From Lucinisca nassula (lineage: Eukaryota; Mollusca; Bivalvia; Lucinida; Lucinidae), in NCBI GenBank assembly GCA_963580285.1, contig OY757020.1, positions 100,009,497 through 100,073,496 of the forward strand: 64,000 bases of DNA. Reading direction: 5' to 3'. Below, in pieces: positions 32,746 to 45,075 of this stretch. Within the stretch, counting starts at the first letter, position 1; each line of letters opens with the position of its first letter. Below the pieces are notes generated by a model. It was not told the origin of the DNA. It saw only the letters and a program-made list of their open reading frames with translations, and did no database searches. The position numbers and the translations under genes are program-made.

Positions 32746-33936
32746 CAAGAGCTCTGCAAGTGGGGCATTATTTACGTCCGTGTCAATTTATCACGTGAAC
32801 AAGTCTGTGAAATGAATACCCCCTTACACCCGACTTTGTACAGAGAAAACTGGGGTTTACGGGGGTAAACATTATTTTGCTTATTTTTTACTCCAAGACA
32901 AAGGTTGTTGGTACCCGTTAGAACTGCCTCGATTAGGCGGTTCTAACGAGCACCCACAGTCTGTGTTTGCAGTATAAATAAGAAAAATGTTATGGATTTT
33001 CATCTGAAAAGTAGCCATTTTGGATATGTGAAAAAAATGCACTATGCCGCACGGATGTGTTAGCGTAATGTGTAAGATGGGACATAAATATACTGACTGT
33101 TGTACAAGTTTGGGTTTGTGGAATGTAACCAAGGGACAATACGTGCTCCATATATTCTTACCTGGCACTATTAATAACCCTCAATGGCTCAAACTATTTG
33201 TCTCCAACAAATTTTCATGGTCAACTAGAATACTGTCGATGGTGCGCCATCGCAAATCCCCACGTTTTCTACAGTGGGGCCAAGTACCGAAAACCCCTCA
33301 CCCTGGGCTCTAATTTGACTCCATGGTCAAAATATTACCTGTATTATATTCTACTAATCATGCCCTTCAATTTCATATGCCACATGACTATGTTTCAAAA
33401 AACTTAAATTTTGACCCTTTGACCCCTCTCCCAGGGCCCCAATCTGACCCCAGGGTCAAAATTTTACTTGTAGTTTATTCTACCCATTATCCCCTTCGCA
33501 TAGATATGCAACATGACTATGTTCTGAAAAACTTTAATTTTGACCCCGACCCCCCCCCCCCCCAAGTCCGACCCCCAGGGTGTGACCTAGAGGTCACAGC
33601 CAAAATCCCGTTCAATATGTTTTACTTTTTTCACAACTAAGTACATGTGCAAAGTTTGGCATCAAAATCTTCAAAATTGACTTTGTAATTGAATTTTATT
33701 GATATTTGACCTTTTGACCCCTCCCCAGGGCCCCTGGGGGCGGGGACAAAAAAAAGTGTGCTCTTGCGCAAGCCATTCATGTAAGCAACTCGCATACCAA
33801 ATTTGGTTGAATTCCGGCTAACGGTTTAGGAGGAGATAGCCAGACAGACAGACGGACAGACGGACAGACAGACAGACAGACAGACGGACGGAGGCGATAA
33901 CAATATCCCCACTTTTTTTTTAAAAACGTGGGGATA
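32746..33936 (+). mobile_element. Helitron-like element ending in a CCCCAC hairpin
   Basis: Starts CAAGAGCTCTGCAAGTGGGG and ends in a hairpin at 33904-33936 (TATCCCCAC / GTGGGGATA), so the GTGGGG word near the 5' end is inverted at the 3' end. The core has 2-3 degenerate ~125-bp units with ATGACTATGTT and AATTTTGACCC. A (GACA)n stretch precedes the hairpin. A repeat A copy is nested at 32815. Non-coding. Confidence 0.65.
32815..33075 (+). repeat. Repeat A, the most complete copy
   Basis: Stem CGACTTTGTACAGAGAAAAC/GGGGTTTACG, then the main hairpin: TTGTTGGTACCCGTTAGAAC and its partner GTTCTAACGAGCACCCACAG around GCCTCGATTAGGCG, then GCAGTATAAATAAGAAAAAT, AAAAGTAGCCATTTTGG and GCACTATGCCGCACGG. 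Use this copy as the reference. Confidence 0.8.
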
Positions 33937-33939
33937 ATA

Positions 33940-34965
33940 ATATTTGGTAGACCATAACCCCAAAATAATATAGGCATAAATCTGGCAATAAGTGGTGGAG
34001 TGTAACCTTGAAATAATATGCGCTGCTCCACACCATAGTCTAACTATACGTAGAGTTTCAGCTTCATCAGATGTAAAATGTGGGAGGCATTATCCGGAAA
34101 CAAAATATTTTTAGAAAAATATGTGAAAGTTGAATAACTCTGGTAATATTTGGCTGACTGTAACCTCAAAATAAAATGCAATGTTCCACATCATGGTCTT
34201 ACTATATATTAAGTTTCAGCTTCATCTGATGTAAAATGTAAGAGGATTTATCCCGAAACGGAATGTTTAGAAAAATCTGTGAAAGGGGTATAACGCTGGT
34301 AATATTTGGCAGACCGTAACCTTAAAATAGTATGCACTGTTCCACACCATGGTCTTACTGTATGTAAAGTTTCAACATCATCCGACCTAAAATGTAGGCA
34401 GAGTTATCCGGAAACAAAATGTTTACCGAATATTTCAAAGGGGCATAATTCTTTTATTATTTGGTGGACCATAACCTCGAAACAATATGCGCTGCCCCAC
34501 ATCATGGTCTAATTATATATGAAGTTTCAGCTAAGCTGGATGTAAAATGTAGGAGGAGTCATCCGGAAACGAAAAGTTTACAAAAAAAATCAAAGGGGCA
34601 TAACTCTATTACTATTTGGTGTAATATAACCCCGAAACAATATGCGCTGTCCCACATTATGGTCTAACTATAGATGAAGTTTCAGCTTGATCGGATGTAA
34701 ACTGTAGGAGGAGTTATCCGGAAAGGAAAAGTTCACAAAAAAATCAAAGGAGCATGACTCTATTAATATTTTGTGGACCGTAACCGCGATTCAATATGCG
34801 CTGCCCCACATCGTGGTCTATTTATGGATGAAGTTTCAGCTCGATCGGAGGTAAACTGTAGGAGGAGTTATCCGGAAACGAAAAGTTTACAATACAAAAT
34901 ATTTCAAAGGAGCATAACTCTATAAATATTTGGTGGACCATAACCTCGAAACAATATCCTATTAT
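33940..34965 (+). repeat. Tandem array, ~154-bp unit, ~6.5 copies
   Basis: ATCCGGAAA recurs at 34561, 34716 and 34870 (steps 155 and 154). Each unit carries TATTTGGTGGACCATAACC, CAATATGCGCTGCCCCACAT, CATGGTCTAACTATA and GAAGTTTCAGCT. The array directly follows the hairpin at 33936. Read-through open frames here are not genes. Confidence 0.85.
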
Positions 34966-35081
34966 ACCTGCGTAAAAGACTGCGTTTTATACCAGCCCAA
35001 AATCTTCGCCGTGACAGCGGTATGAGGAAGTATGGAAACAGAATCAGAAGAATATTCTGCAGCTACCGGCACCGTCGGTAA
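34966..35081 (+). pseudogene. Possible histone H4 3'-end relic
   Basis: Weak. GCCGTGACAGC followed by ATG at ~35022, and TAC-GG---CG-CGGTAA at 35065-35081, resemble the order of the H4 3' coding end (ACCGTNACAGCNATG ... TACGG...CGGTGGTTAA). The frame carries shifts and much of the sequence does not match. What raises it above noise is the canonical stem-loop starting 19 bases after the TAA. It could equally be unrelated sequence; the basic 37-codon frame ending at this TAA is not a recognisable histone. Confidence 0.25.
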
Positions 35082-35099
35082 AATAAATAAGATACAAAC

Positions 35100-35115
35100 G
35101 GCCCTTTTAAGGGCC
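35100..35115 (+). promoter_or_regulatory. Histone-type 3' stem-loop
   Basis: GGCCCTTTTAAGGGCC: six-base stem, TTTT-type loop, preceded by ACAAAC and followed by ATACAA. It fits the metazoan replication-dependent histone mRNA consensus (GGYYCTTYTHAGRRCC). No purine-rich downstream element is obvious. A CCAAT (~35157) and TA-rich sequence follow. Confidence 0.55.
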
Positions 35116-35329
35116 ATACAATTACTTTGAATGATTGATTACTTTTATGATTGTCCAATCATGAATCACCATTCAAATCAACATTAATAAATAATATTCA
35201 TTTTAATGAAAGATATTACTACAAGAAGTTCTATGCTCCCTCTCGTCTACTACAAATTCATTTACCTTTCGCATTTTAGGGTAAGTCCTTTTCACGAAAA
35301 GGAGTCCTTTTCGCATTTCAGGGTCAGAA

Positions 35330-35740
35330 TCAGAATTGTTACTGGTGACACGTCAAATGATATTCACCAGGACCTGTGATATGGGAAGTTAGTCCCTAGC
35401 TCTAACCAAAGAGGTAAACTTAGCTACACAATTCTCAGCACCTTCAGCCGTCGAAATAATCGAACCGGGAACAGCATCCCAATCTAATATTTCGGGGGAA
35501 GAACGATTCTATATAAATGTCAGTTCTTGCAGTAAGGGTCTGAAACGTCATTGAATGGTGCTTTCTGCAGTGCCTAGCTGGGGGAACAAGGTCATCTGTT
35601 GGATGCTGGCGGCACCCTTTAGACCTTTGTATAAGAGTATGAGCCTACTGTCTCTTCTCCTTTTCTTGAGAGACTCCCAACTTAATTTTCCTAGAATTCC
35701 AGTCATGCTCCCAGTTTCAAATCAGTAATTTCCTGTATCG
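35330..35740 (-). mobile_element. L-B non-LTR retrotransposon, 3' end fragment
   Basis: Reverse-strand L-B 3' UTR (GGTGACACGTCAAATGATAT, GTTAGTCCCTAGCTCTAACC) followed by the C-terminal coding end to CCAGTTTCAAATCAGTAATT. No catalytic motif. A second, longer minus-strand copy follows at 35932. Confidence 0.8.
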
Positions 35741-35853
35741 GGTAACCGTATATGGGTCATATGTATCACTTACACAGTGTAGTGACTAGTCAGTGAGTAT
35801 TAGATCCGTGTTTGCAGCATCATATTTTTCTCCTCACGTTTTGGGCAAATTTT

Positions 35854-35931
35854 GATAGATAGATAGATAATAGATAGATGGATGGATGGATGGATGGATG
35901 GATGGATGGATGGATAGATAGATAGATAGAT
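35854..35931 (+). repeat. (GATA)n/(GATG)n microsatellite
   Basis: GATAGATAGATAATAGATAG, then GGAT repeats, then GATA again, ending at the L-B 3' terminus (ATCAGAATCAG). On L-B's own strand it is a (TCTA)n tail. Confidence 0.9.
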
Positions 35932-36459
35932 CAGAATCAGAATTGTGACTGGTGACACGTCAAATGACATTCATATACCAGGACCTGTGATGTGGGAAAG
36001 TAGTCCCTAGCTCTAACCAAAGAGGTAAATTAAGCTACACAATCATCAACACCTTCAGCTGTCGAAATAATCGAATCGGGAAGGGCATTACAATCTCTAA
36101 TGGTTCTGGGGAAGAACGACTCTTTATAAATGTCAGTTCTTGCGCTAAGGGTCTGAAACGCCGACGAATGGTGATTTCTACAGTGTCTAGCTGGGGGAAC
36201 AAGGTCATCTGTTGGAATGCTGGAAGCACCCTTTAGACCTTTGTATAAAAGGATTAGCCTACTGTCTCTTCTCCTTTTCTTGAGAGACTCCCATTTTAAT
36301 TTTCCAAGTATTCCAGTCATGGTCCCAGTTTCAAAGCAGTAATTGCCTGTTACAAATCTAGCAGCTCTATTCTGAACTTTCTCAATTTCATCGTTAAGGA
36401 CCACTCCACTGGGGTCCCAGATACAACTACCATATTTCAAGATTGGGCGAATAAACCAC

Positions 36460-36703
36460 TGGCGGTTTATTTATGTCGTTGTTTGTTACTTACTGTGTGT
36501 ATCACTTGTGTTTTCTTATTTTGGGAGGCCATATGGCCATTTTGTGGGAAAGTAACTGTCCTTATGGCCTTCCTTTGTTTAGGTTTCCATTATGGTCTGG
36601 TCGCTTAATGTTAGTGTTTCTTTCCCTTTGGTGTCTTTGATGGGTGGAGTAAGTTAATTGTATCGATTCCTGATCTTTGTCTTACTTCTACTTTATATAC
36701 TGC
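36460..36703 (+). mobile_element. Repeat E, 5'-truncated copy in the L-B ORF
   Basis: TTTATTTATGTCGTTGTTTG through TTGATGGGTGGAGTAAGTTA to GTCTTACTTCTACTT. Only ~244 bp, against ~440 in the long copies, but with the same terminal CTTCTACTT. It interrupts L-B after a VYK codon stretch. Confidence 0.8.
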
Positions 36704-37090
36704 CTCTTTTACATCCTGAGGGCACTGATGAAGATTTCGCCTCAGGAAACCAAGCGTTCTATTTGCCTTAGTACACATGATGCTTATATGAGTATTCCAT
36801 CTCAAGTTGTGTGAGATTGTCACTCCAAGGTATTTAATGGAGTCCACATTCTCGAGGACCGTTCCCTCTAAGGTGTAAGAAGCCTCAACTTTATTAGATC
36901 TCTTCCTAGTTATCTGCATAATATTGCATTTAACTGGCTGAAATCTCATGCCCCATTTACGTGCCCAACATCCTAATCTATCTATGTCAGCCTGAAGTTT
37001 CAATGAGTCATCTGTATCTCTAATTTCCCGGTAACAAACACAGTCATCTGCGAACAGTCTTATTTCTGAGTCAATGTCAGTGGAAATAGA

Positions 37091-39241
<2,151 letters not shown>

Positions 39242-39303
39242 TTCATTGAAATATCATTGATGTACAGGGAGAACAAAAGTGGACCAAGAACGGTCCCTTC
39301 CGG

Positions 39304-39400
<97 letters not shown>
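39304..39400 (+). repeat. (GATA)n microsatellite
   Basis: ~24 uninterrupted GATA units abutting the 5' truncation point of L-B (GGTCCCTTCCGG). Confidence 0.95.
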
Positions 39401-39985
39401 TGGCTTACACCTACGCCGATGTTATGCATTCCGTCCTTGCGGTGGTTAGTGGAACCTTGAAAGATTGCTAATCGAACAAAATGAACAAACCACGTGGGAC
39501 ATACTGGCGGGAAATTGTGGCATTAGAGCTAGAAAAATAAAGCATGGATGTAGATCTTGATCAGAGACAGAGGGTAATCCAGAGAGAATATCTGGATTTC
39601 CTTGATGATGGGGTAATTATTGCATGACCTGATTTTATGTGTTACATGTCTATTTCTGAACCAAAGTCTGAAAACCCCAAAAGTAGCTTTTCCTTTGTTC
39701 AAATGTCCGGGATTCTTTGAACAGTCCAAGTGTGTGGGTAACTGGTCAACTCGTACCCAGGCGCGTAGCCAGACGGAAGCCCGGAAGCCCGGGCTTCAAC
39801 AATATTTTGCCAAGTATGCCTTTACATAAGAATTTACAAAAAAATATATATGCCACATTTTCAGAGGCACCTGCGACTACATCATGAAACCTGAATAAAC
39901 TCCAGTATATAATCGAAAATGGCTATTGTAAGGTGGTTCGAGTTTGCAGTTTATCTTGAAGTGTCGGGAATCTTTAGTGTCCAAT
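39401..39985. other. No gene recognised
   Basis: One copy of GTCAACTCGTACC (39745-39757) sits directly before CCAGGCGCGTAGCCAGAC, the same pair of words that meets near 43220-43252. GGAAGCCCGGAAGCCCGGGC at 39775 is a short GC-rich repeat. Confidence 0.55.
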
Positions 39986-41550
39986 ATTTGTCTGCACTGC
40001 ATGATTATTTTCAATGAATCACTTGCCCAGGGCACTGAACCAGATGATAAGCGACAAGCAAACGTTACCCCGGTCTATAAAAAAGGTGAAAAATACGATG
40101 CAGCAAATTATAGACCAGTGTCGCTAACATGCATCTGTTGCAAAACCCTGGAGCCTATATAAGTCAGCAACATTAACAAGCACTTAGCCTTTGAGAGCAT
40201 TCTAGCTGACTGTCAACACGGTTTCCGAAGTCAAAGGTCTTGCGAAACTCAACTATAGTTCAATTCTTCCATGACATTGTGAGTAATCTGGATAGGGCCA
40301 TAAATCGTGGCCACAAACAGACTGACTTGATCATCATGGATTTCGCCAAGGCCTTTGAAAAGGTACCTCACAGAAGGCTATTGTACAAATTGGACTACAA
40401 TGGGATAATAGGATCCACACATAATTGGATTAGCGCATGGCTCTCCGGGCGCTCTCAACAACTTGTACTTGATTCAGTCCCTGTTCTATCTGGTGTCCCA
40501 CAAGGTTCGGTCCTTTTCTTGGTATTCATCAATGACCTCCCTGATAATATCAGATCATCTGTCCGTTTGTTTGCTGATGATTGTGTCCTGTATAGGGACA
40601 TATATTCTCCTTCTGACTGTCGCATTTTACAAGATGACCTGGATCGACTTGCACAATGGGAAGCAGATTGGCAGATGAAGTTCAATGTAGCCAAATGCCA
40701 TTCAGTGAGGGTGCCACGACATCTTCAGGACAAGAAAATTAAGTATGATTACACATTACACCAGCAAACCTTGGAGCAAGTTCATTCCGCCAAATATCTT
40801 GGTATCACCATCACTCACGATCTCGATTGGGGTCAACATATCTCTGAAATAACATCTAAAGCAACTACGACCTTAGGATTCCTTAGACGTAATTTGGCTT
40901 TTGCACCTAGGCAGACAAAGGGTGTTGCATATAAAACATCGGTTCGCCCCCAGCTTGAATTGCATCACCCATTTGGCATCCATATGTTAAAATTCAGATT
41001 CAGCAGGTGGGGAAGGTGCAGAGGACAGCTGCTCGATGGACCTGCAGGCGATGGCGAAATAGAAGTAGCGTCGGTGACATGCTTGATGAGCTAGAGTGGC
41101 CATCCCTGGAGACCCGTCGTGAGCAGTCCTCCTTAACCTTCTTCTACAAGATACATTCTGGTACAGTATCAATAAGCAAGGATCGGTATTTGACCCCTGC
41201 AACAGTGTCAACCCGGACAAGGGCATCAAGAGCAAATAACTCACAGTATCGTAGGTATCAGTCCTATAGTGATGCCCTGAAAAACACTTTCTTCCCTAGA
41301 ACTATTCCTCAGTGGAATAGTCTTCCATCTTCTGCGGTGAATGCCAAGACTGCATAGGAGTTCAAAGCCCGCACAGTATAAGATTGAGACTCGGAGGTAT
41401 GCGTTTTAGGATACCTCTGTGTTTGGATTGTAAATAGTTTTAAGGACTCATCCAGAGATGATTTTTTGTGCTAAATTCTAAATTTAGCCACCCACCCAAC
41501 TGAGGTAATGGCCAAATGTGACAAACTCAGTATGAGAAGATAGATAGACA
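39986..41550 (+). mobile_element. L-A non-LTR retrotransposon, RT domain to 3' end, degenerate
   Basis: RT blocks in order: NVTPVYKKGEKYDAANYRPV (~40055), CQHGFRSQRSCETQL (~40210), motif A LIIMDFAKAFEKVPH (~40330; the MD aspartate is kept, the usual AFD reads AFE), SGVPQGSV (~40488), FADDC (~40570), KYLGITITHDLDWGQHIS (~40795), SSVGDMLDELEWPSLETRRE (~41065), FFPRTIPQWNSLPSS (~41290). Defects: stop at ~40160, 2-base insertion at ~40253, four codons missing after PQGSVL, frameshift at ~40965. 3' UTR as in the other L-A copies, ending AGAAGATAGATAGACAGATA. No endonuclease part. Confidence 0.85.
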
Positions 41551-41696
41551 GATAGATTACAGCAACATTTTAATGAAATGGCCTTTAGAATAACCATATG
41601 AAATAAATTCCTTAACGTGTATTTTTTGTTATTAGCCCTCAGTCCAGCAGGTCCTTAGTCTGCTTTATATACAGTCCATTTATATCATAAACATGC

Positions 41697-41735
41697 TCAT
41701 TGTGTCATCGCGTCACAACGAGCATGTTAATGAAA
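41697..41735. repeat. Hairpin
   Basis: AACATGCTC-TTGTG mirrors CACAA-GAGCATGTT around a 9-base loop (TCATCGCGT). Confidence 0.7.
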
Positions 41736-41824
41736 TAAATGCACTTCATGCATACAGTTAAAATTACTTATTTGCAAAGCGTGCAAAGCCTTGAGTGGAA
41801 AACTCAAACAGTATGTCAATGATT

Positions 41825-41846
41825 GTCTACGCCCATGGGCGTAGAC
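41825..41846. repeat. 22-bp perfect palindrome
   Basis: GTCTACGCCCA followed by its exact inverse TGGGCGTAGAC. No neighbour gene to regulate is visible, so it is probably part of a repeat. Confidence 0.85.
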
Positions 41847-42189
41847 ATTATAGAGATTGAGTTTAACACGGAAGTACAGCCATTAGTTACCCACAGTGCA
41901 GGTTGACCTTCCATTCTTATGCAACACAACAAGTATACGCTTTCACAAGAAGAAAAGAGCAGCCTATAGCAAGTGTAAGCTTTCACACAAAAATAGGCCG
42001 GCGCGCAGAGCTCTGGCACAGAATTGCTACATGTATTACATTTGTACAAGCCTATATCTGCTGTCATATTGTACAGGCTAATACAAAAAATATACATCTA
42101 CAAACTCTCGACCACGACGGACCACTGCCTCTCCTATAAGCTACTCAGCAGCCTTCCGCTATGGTGAGCTAAAAAAACTTAACTCACCA

Positions 42190-43020
42190 TTAGCAAACAA
42201 TTAGGTTTAATCTTCAATTAGTCTTCTATAAAGTCTAACTCCTCGTACAGTTTTCAAGCATTCAATTTGAAAGATGTCACAAGCATACACTTGCCTTTTT
42301 AAAGATGAAAAAGTACTTTTTCACAATATTACAACATTTTTAGACATTATACTTCAGTCGGCAGGATGGCAAATTAGAATATTGCCCAAGACAGTTAATT
42401 GTATAAAACACATTTCTGGGATATAACTCTAGACATTCACATTTAATATGTGCTAAGCGTAGACCTAGCTTTTTGTAAAAAGCTATACTTGTAATAAGAA
42501 AGTCGCAGAAACAGCCACAGTCAAAGAACACAGCTCATCTCATGTATCAGGAGGAAGAATGAATACGAAATTAACACTTAAAATTAAAAAATGAAGATAC
42601 CCAGGACATGCTACAATCAAGGACACAAACCATCCAAGCCAACAACGGGATGGGAGAACACACATTGGAAGGGTGAGCAACAAAATCATTTGAGGGCTGC
42701 CTTAAAAGATCTTAATACCTGACTCTCGTTGTGGTTCTGATGCAGCTCATCTAACCAGCAAATGTTCCGTCCGTATCGTGGCGCTCTTCTTCATAAATGA
42801 ACCACCAAAACCCCAAAACTTAACAGCAAACAACCAACTCCTTCCTCGTAACAGGGGGTCATATTGCGACCACCAACTACTGCGATAACTCAGATGCACG
42901 TATCCACAAAAGTAAACCACAAAAAGGCCTTAATCAGAGTGTTGGCTTTATTTAAGTGTGACTTCCATACAAACGTAAAAGTAACCGAAAAATTCAAAGA
43001 AATTGGCGAAAAAGTCGGAT
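42190..43020. other. No gene recognised
   Basis: Preceded by a short inverted word (ATGGTGAG at 42161 and CTCACCAT at 42183). No ORF of note, no repeat family recognised. Confidence 0.5.
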
Positions 43021-43230
43021 AAGAGACAAGTAAAAATACCTCTCCAGATGACACCAGTGGCCACCAAATTGTATTAAAATTTCAAAATTTTCCCGGGGGA
43101 GGCCCCCCGGACCCCCACCAACGAGAGGGGGTGACCCCCCTCTCGTGCTCTCCCCCCACTCGTGCCTTCGGCACTCGACCCACACCTTCGGTGTGGGCTT
43201 CAACTTCAGCATTTGCCTGGCTACGCCCCT
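43021..43230 (-). repeat. GC-rich repeat ending CCAGGGGCGTAGCC
   Basis: On the minus strand: CCAGGGGCGTAGCCAGGCAA, CCCACACCGAAGGTGTGGGT hairpin, TGCCGAAGGCAC hairpin, a CGAGAGGGGGGTCACCCCCT palindromic block, GGTCCGGGGGGCCTCCCCCG, then AAAATTTTGAAATTTTAAT. I recall the GGGGCGTAGCC start as common in invertebrate repeats; class unknown. The 95-codon frame is a shadow. Confidence 0.5.
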
Positions 43231-43239
43231 GGTACCTAA

Positions 43240-43349
43240 GTCAACTCGTACCTGAGTCAACTCGTACCTGTTTTTGGTCAACCCGTACCCGTTCTTTGGT
43301 CAACTCGTACCCCCTAGTCAACTCGTACCTATTTTGGTCAACTCGTACC
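43240..43349 (+). repeat. Cluster of six GTCAACTCGTACC 13-mers
   Basis: Copies start at about 43240, 43256, 43276 (one base different), 43299, 43316 and 43337; spacers vary from 3 to 10 bases and differ in sequence (TGA, TGTTTTTG, CGTTCTTTG, CCCTA, TATTTTG). The unit, not the spacer, is conserved. Confidence 0.85.
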
Positions 43350-43489
43350 CCAGGGGTAGGTGGGGTACTCTATTTTTTTGCCGAACAATAGCTGAAATGG
43401 GTTATAACTTGTCCCGAGACATGTCTTGAGTTCACCGGAGGCCAGAAAGAAGTACTTTGGGTCCTTTTATTGTAACATGGTTTTCACAG

Positions 43490-43545
43490 CGCGGGGATTT
43501 GCGATCGCGCGCCATCAATCTGCTCTAGTTATTATTATTTTTATT

Positions 43546-43578
<33 letters not shown>

Positions 43579-43680
43579 TTAGTATTATTCACTTTAAACC
43601 CATTCCGTCCCTGAAACAGGTCCGGGTGAAACTTAAATCGAAGTATATACTTACATTAAAGTATATTCTTCGATCGAGGG
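43490..43680. repeat. Dispersed repeat with (ATT)n and a 38-bp hairpin
   Basis: GCGCGCCATCAATCTGCTCT, AGTTATTATTATTTTTATT, (ATT)n, CAGGTCCGGGTGAAACTTAA, then the hairpin ATCGAAGTATATACTT / AAGTATATTCTTCGAT (43637-43674). The same modules occur at 54634-54860 in a different order and relative strand. Confidence 0.65.
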
Positions 43681-44123
43681 ATGAAAATGATCGGAAATCG
43701 AATAGTAGAAGGTCGCGCATGTGCAACGAAGCAGAAATGCATTAAATTGCACCACGCAAGTTGCAAACTTCCATGAACAAGCGATTATTTCACAAAAATA
43801 TTCTTAATTCAGCGGCGCAATTTTTGCGTAGAAAGTGTTATTTTAACTATTTTCACATCAACAATCCGGTATATCAGGTAGTAATTAGTTTCTTTCCCTT
43901 TAAAAATTCTTTTTTTCCTCACTGCACCCGTCTTACGACTCCACGGCTTCCATCTTGATCAGAAAATAGGTCGATCAGGCGCTTGCAGCATCGCAAATGG
44001 AGATTTGTTTTATTAGTCTGCTCCGCATCATTTTTGTACGGTGGTCGTTTATGGTCATGATAAAAAAAATGTAGATAGATGTATTTAATGAAATGGCACC
44101 AAACCAACCATCAAATAGAATGT

Positions 44124-44201
44124 CGGACCAGCGTCGGATCGACAGCGTTACGACATGTTAACGTCATATCATCGTCGGCACGACGCTGGTCCGCTGTATT
44201 G
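44124..44201. repeat. Inverted repeat (CGGACCAGCGTCGG)
   Basis: TCGGACCAGCGTCGG at 44124 mirrors CGACGCTGGTCCG at 44188 across ~50 bp, which also contain ACATGTTAACGTCAT. Probably a small MITE. Confidence 0.6.
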
Positions 44202-44472
44202 TGCTACATACAGCTAGGAACCTAAATTTTACAATCCTTTACAAAACTTTTAGCACGAAACCACGGAACAGTGTATAAAATATTCGTTTCGTGCGACTGT
44301 ATGGAGGGGGGATTGGGGGAATTCTTCTCATGTTTGACACATACAATTTCATAAAAACGTATTGTGAACAAGACAGTTCGCCGAAAAATATTTCTAGCAG
44401 TTCATCGACACATATGACCATTTCAATACATTGTTTGCTTGTGTTGAATTTATTCGTCCCCGTAAACAATGT

Positions 44473-44620
44473 TTAGGTCATTTTGGAGACGTTGCTTTCA
44501 ATTTTGTGTGACATTTAATCGTGGTCGAGATAAAATGACATCTCAACCAAGTAGCCATTTTGGAGATGTGTGAAACAATGCACTATTTTGCACGGGTGTG
44601 TTTTTGTAATGGCTTTAGTA
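44473..44620 (-). repeat. Repeat B 3' piece joined to a repeat A tail
   Basis: 44473-44550 is reverse repeat B (TTTGGAGACGTTGCTTTCAA ... GAGATAAAATGACATCTCAA). It changes abruptly at 44551 to plus-strand repeat A tail (AAGTAGCCATTTTGGAGATG, GCACTATTTTGCACGGG). Confidence 0.6.
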
Positions 44621-44837
44621 TGTAAGTATTTTGTTTGTTTCAACGGTGTTTAGTAGGTTCTGTCACACTTCGCCGACACGACAGTTCACCAATACGTATT
44701 TTCGGGACAACACATTTACTTAGCTGCATCAAAAATGAAAATAAAACACTTTAGTACCAACATGCATGTATTTTTACAATACTCAAAAGTAGGTTTCGTC
44801 TCATTCATTTCGTTATTATTCGAAACATTTCAAATAA

Positions 44838-44957
44838 GGCGATCGCTATTGACAGCCGGCTGTCGATAGCGAATTCGCTATTGACAGCCGGCTGTCGATA
44901 GCGAATTCGCTATTGACAGCCGGCTGTCGATAGCGAAATCGCTATTGACAGCCAGCA
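44838..44957. repeat. Tandem palindromes, core GACAGCCGGCTGTC, 32-bp unit
   Basis: Three full units and a part. Each is the palindrome TATT-GACAGCCGGCTGTC-GATA joined by the palindrome GCGAATTCGC, so the whole 32-bp unit is self-complementary. The left border is GGCGATCGC; the last unit degrades to GACAGCCAGC. Confidence 0.9.
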
Positions 44958-45075
44958 AACTAAATTGATGAAAATGGGTTATTGCAAATTTATTGTATAT
45001 TTTACTATATAAACATTTATGGACAGGTTATTTAATATAATTTACTATATAATGGCTTCAGGTACTGTGATTAGC

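Noticed and set aside
32466..32768. Long open frames rich in Tyr-Leu-Ser-Ile
   Set aside because: Translation of the (GATA)n microsatellite.
42994..43281. 95-codon minus-strand frame with Gly/Pro-rich stretch
   Set aside because: Lies across GC-rich palindromes and the CCAGGGGCGTAGCC repeat; no domain and no codon pattern.
43240..43349. CRISPR-like short repeats (13-mer)
   Set aside because: Repeat too short, spacers of 3-10 bases, and nothing resembling cas genes; reported as a motif array instead.
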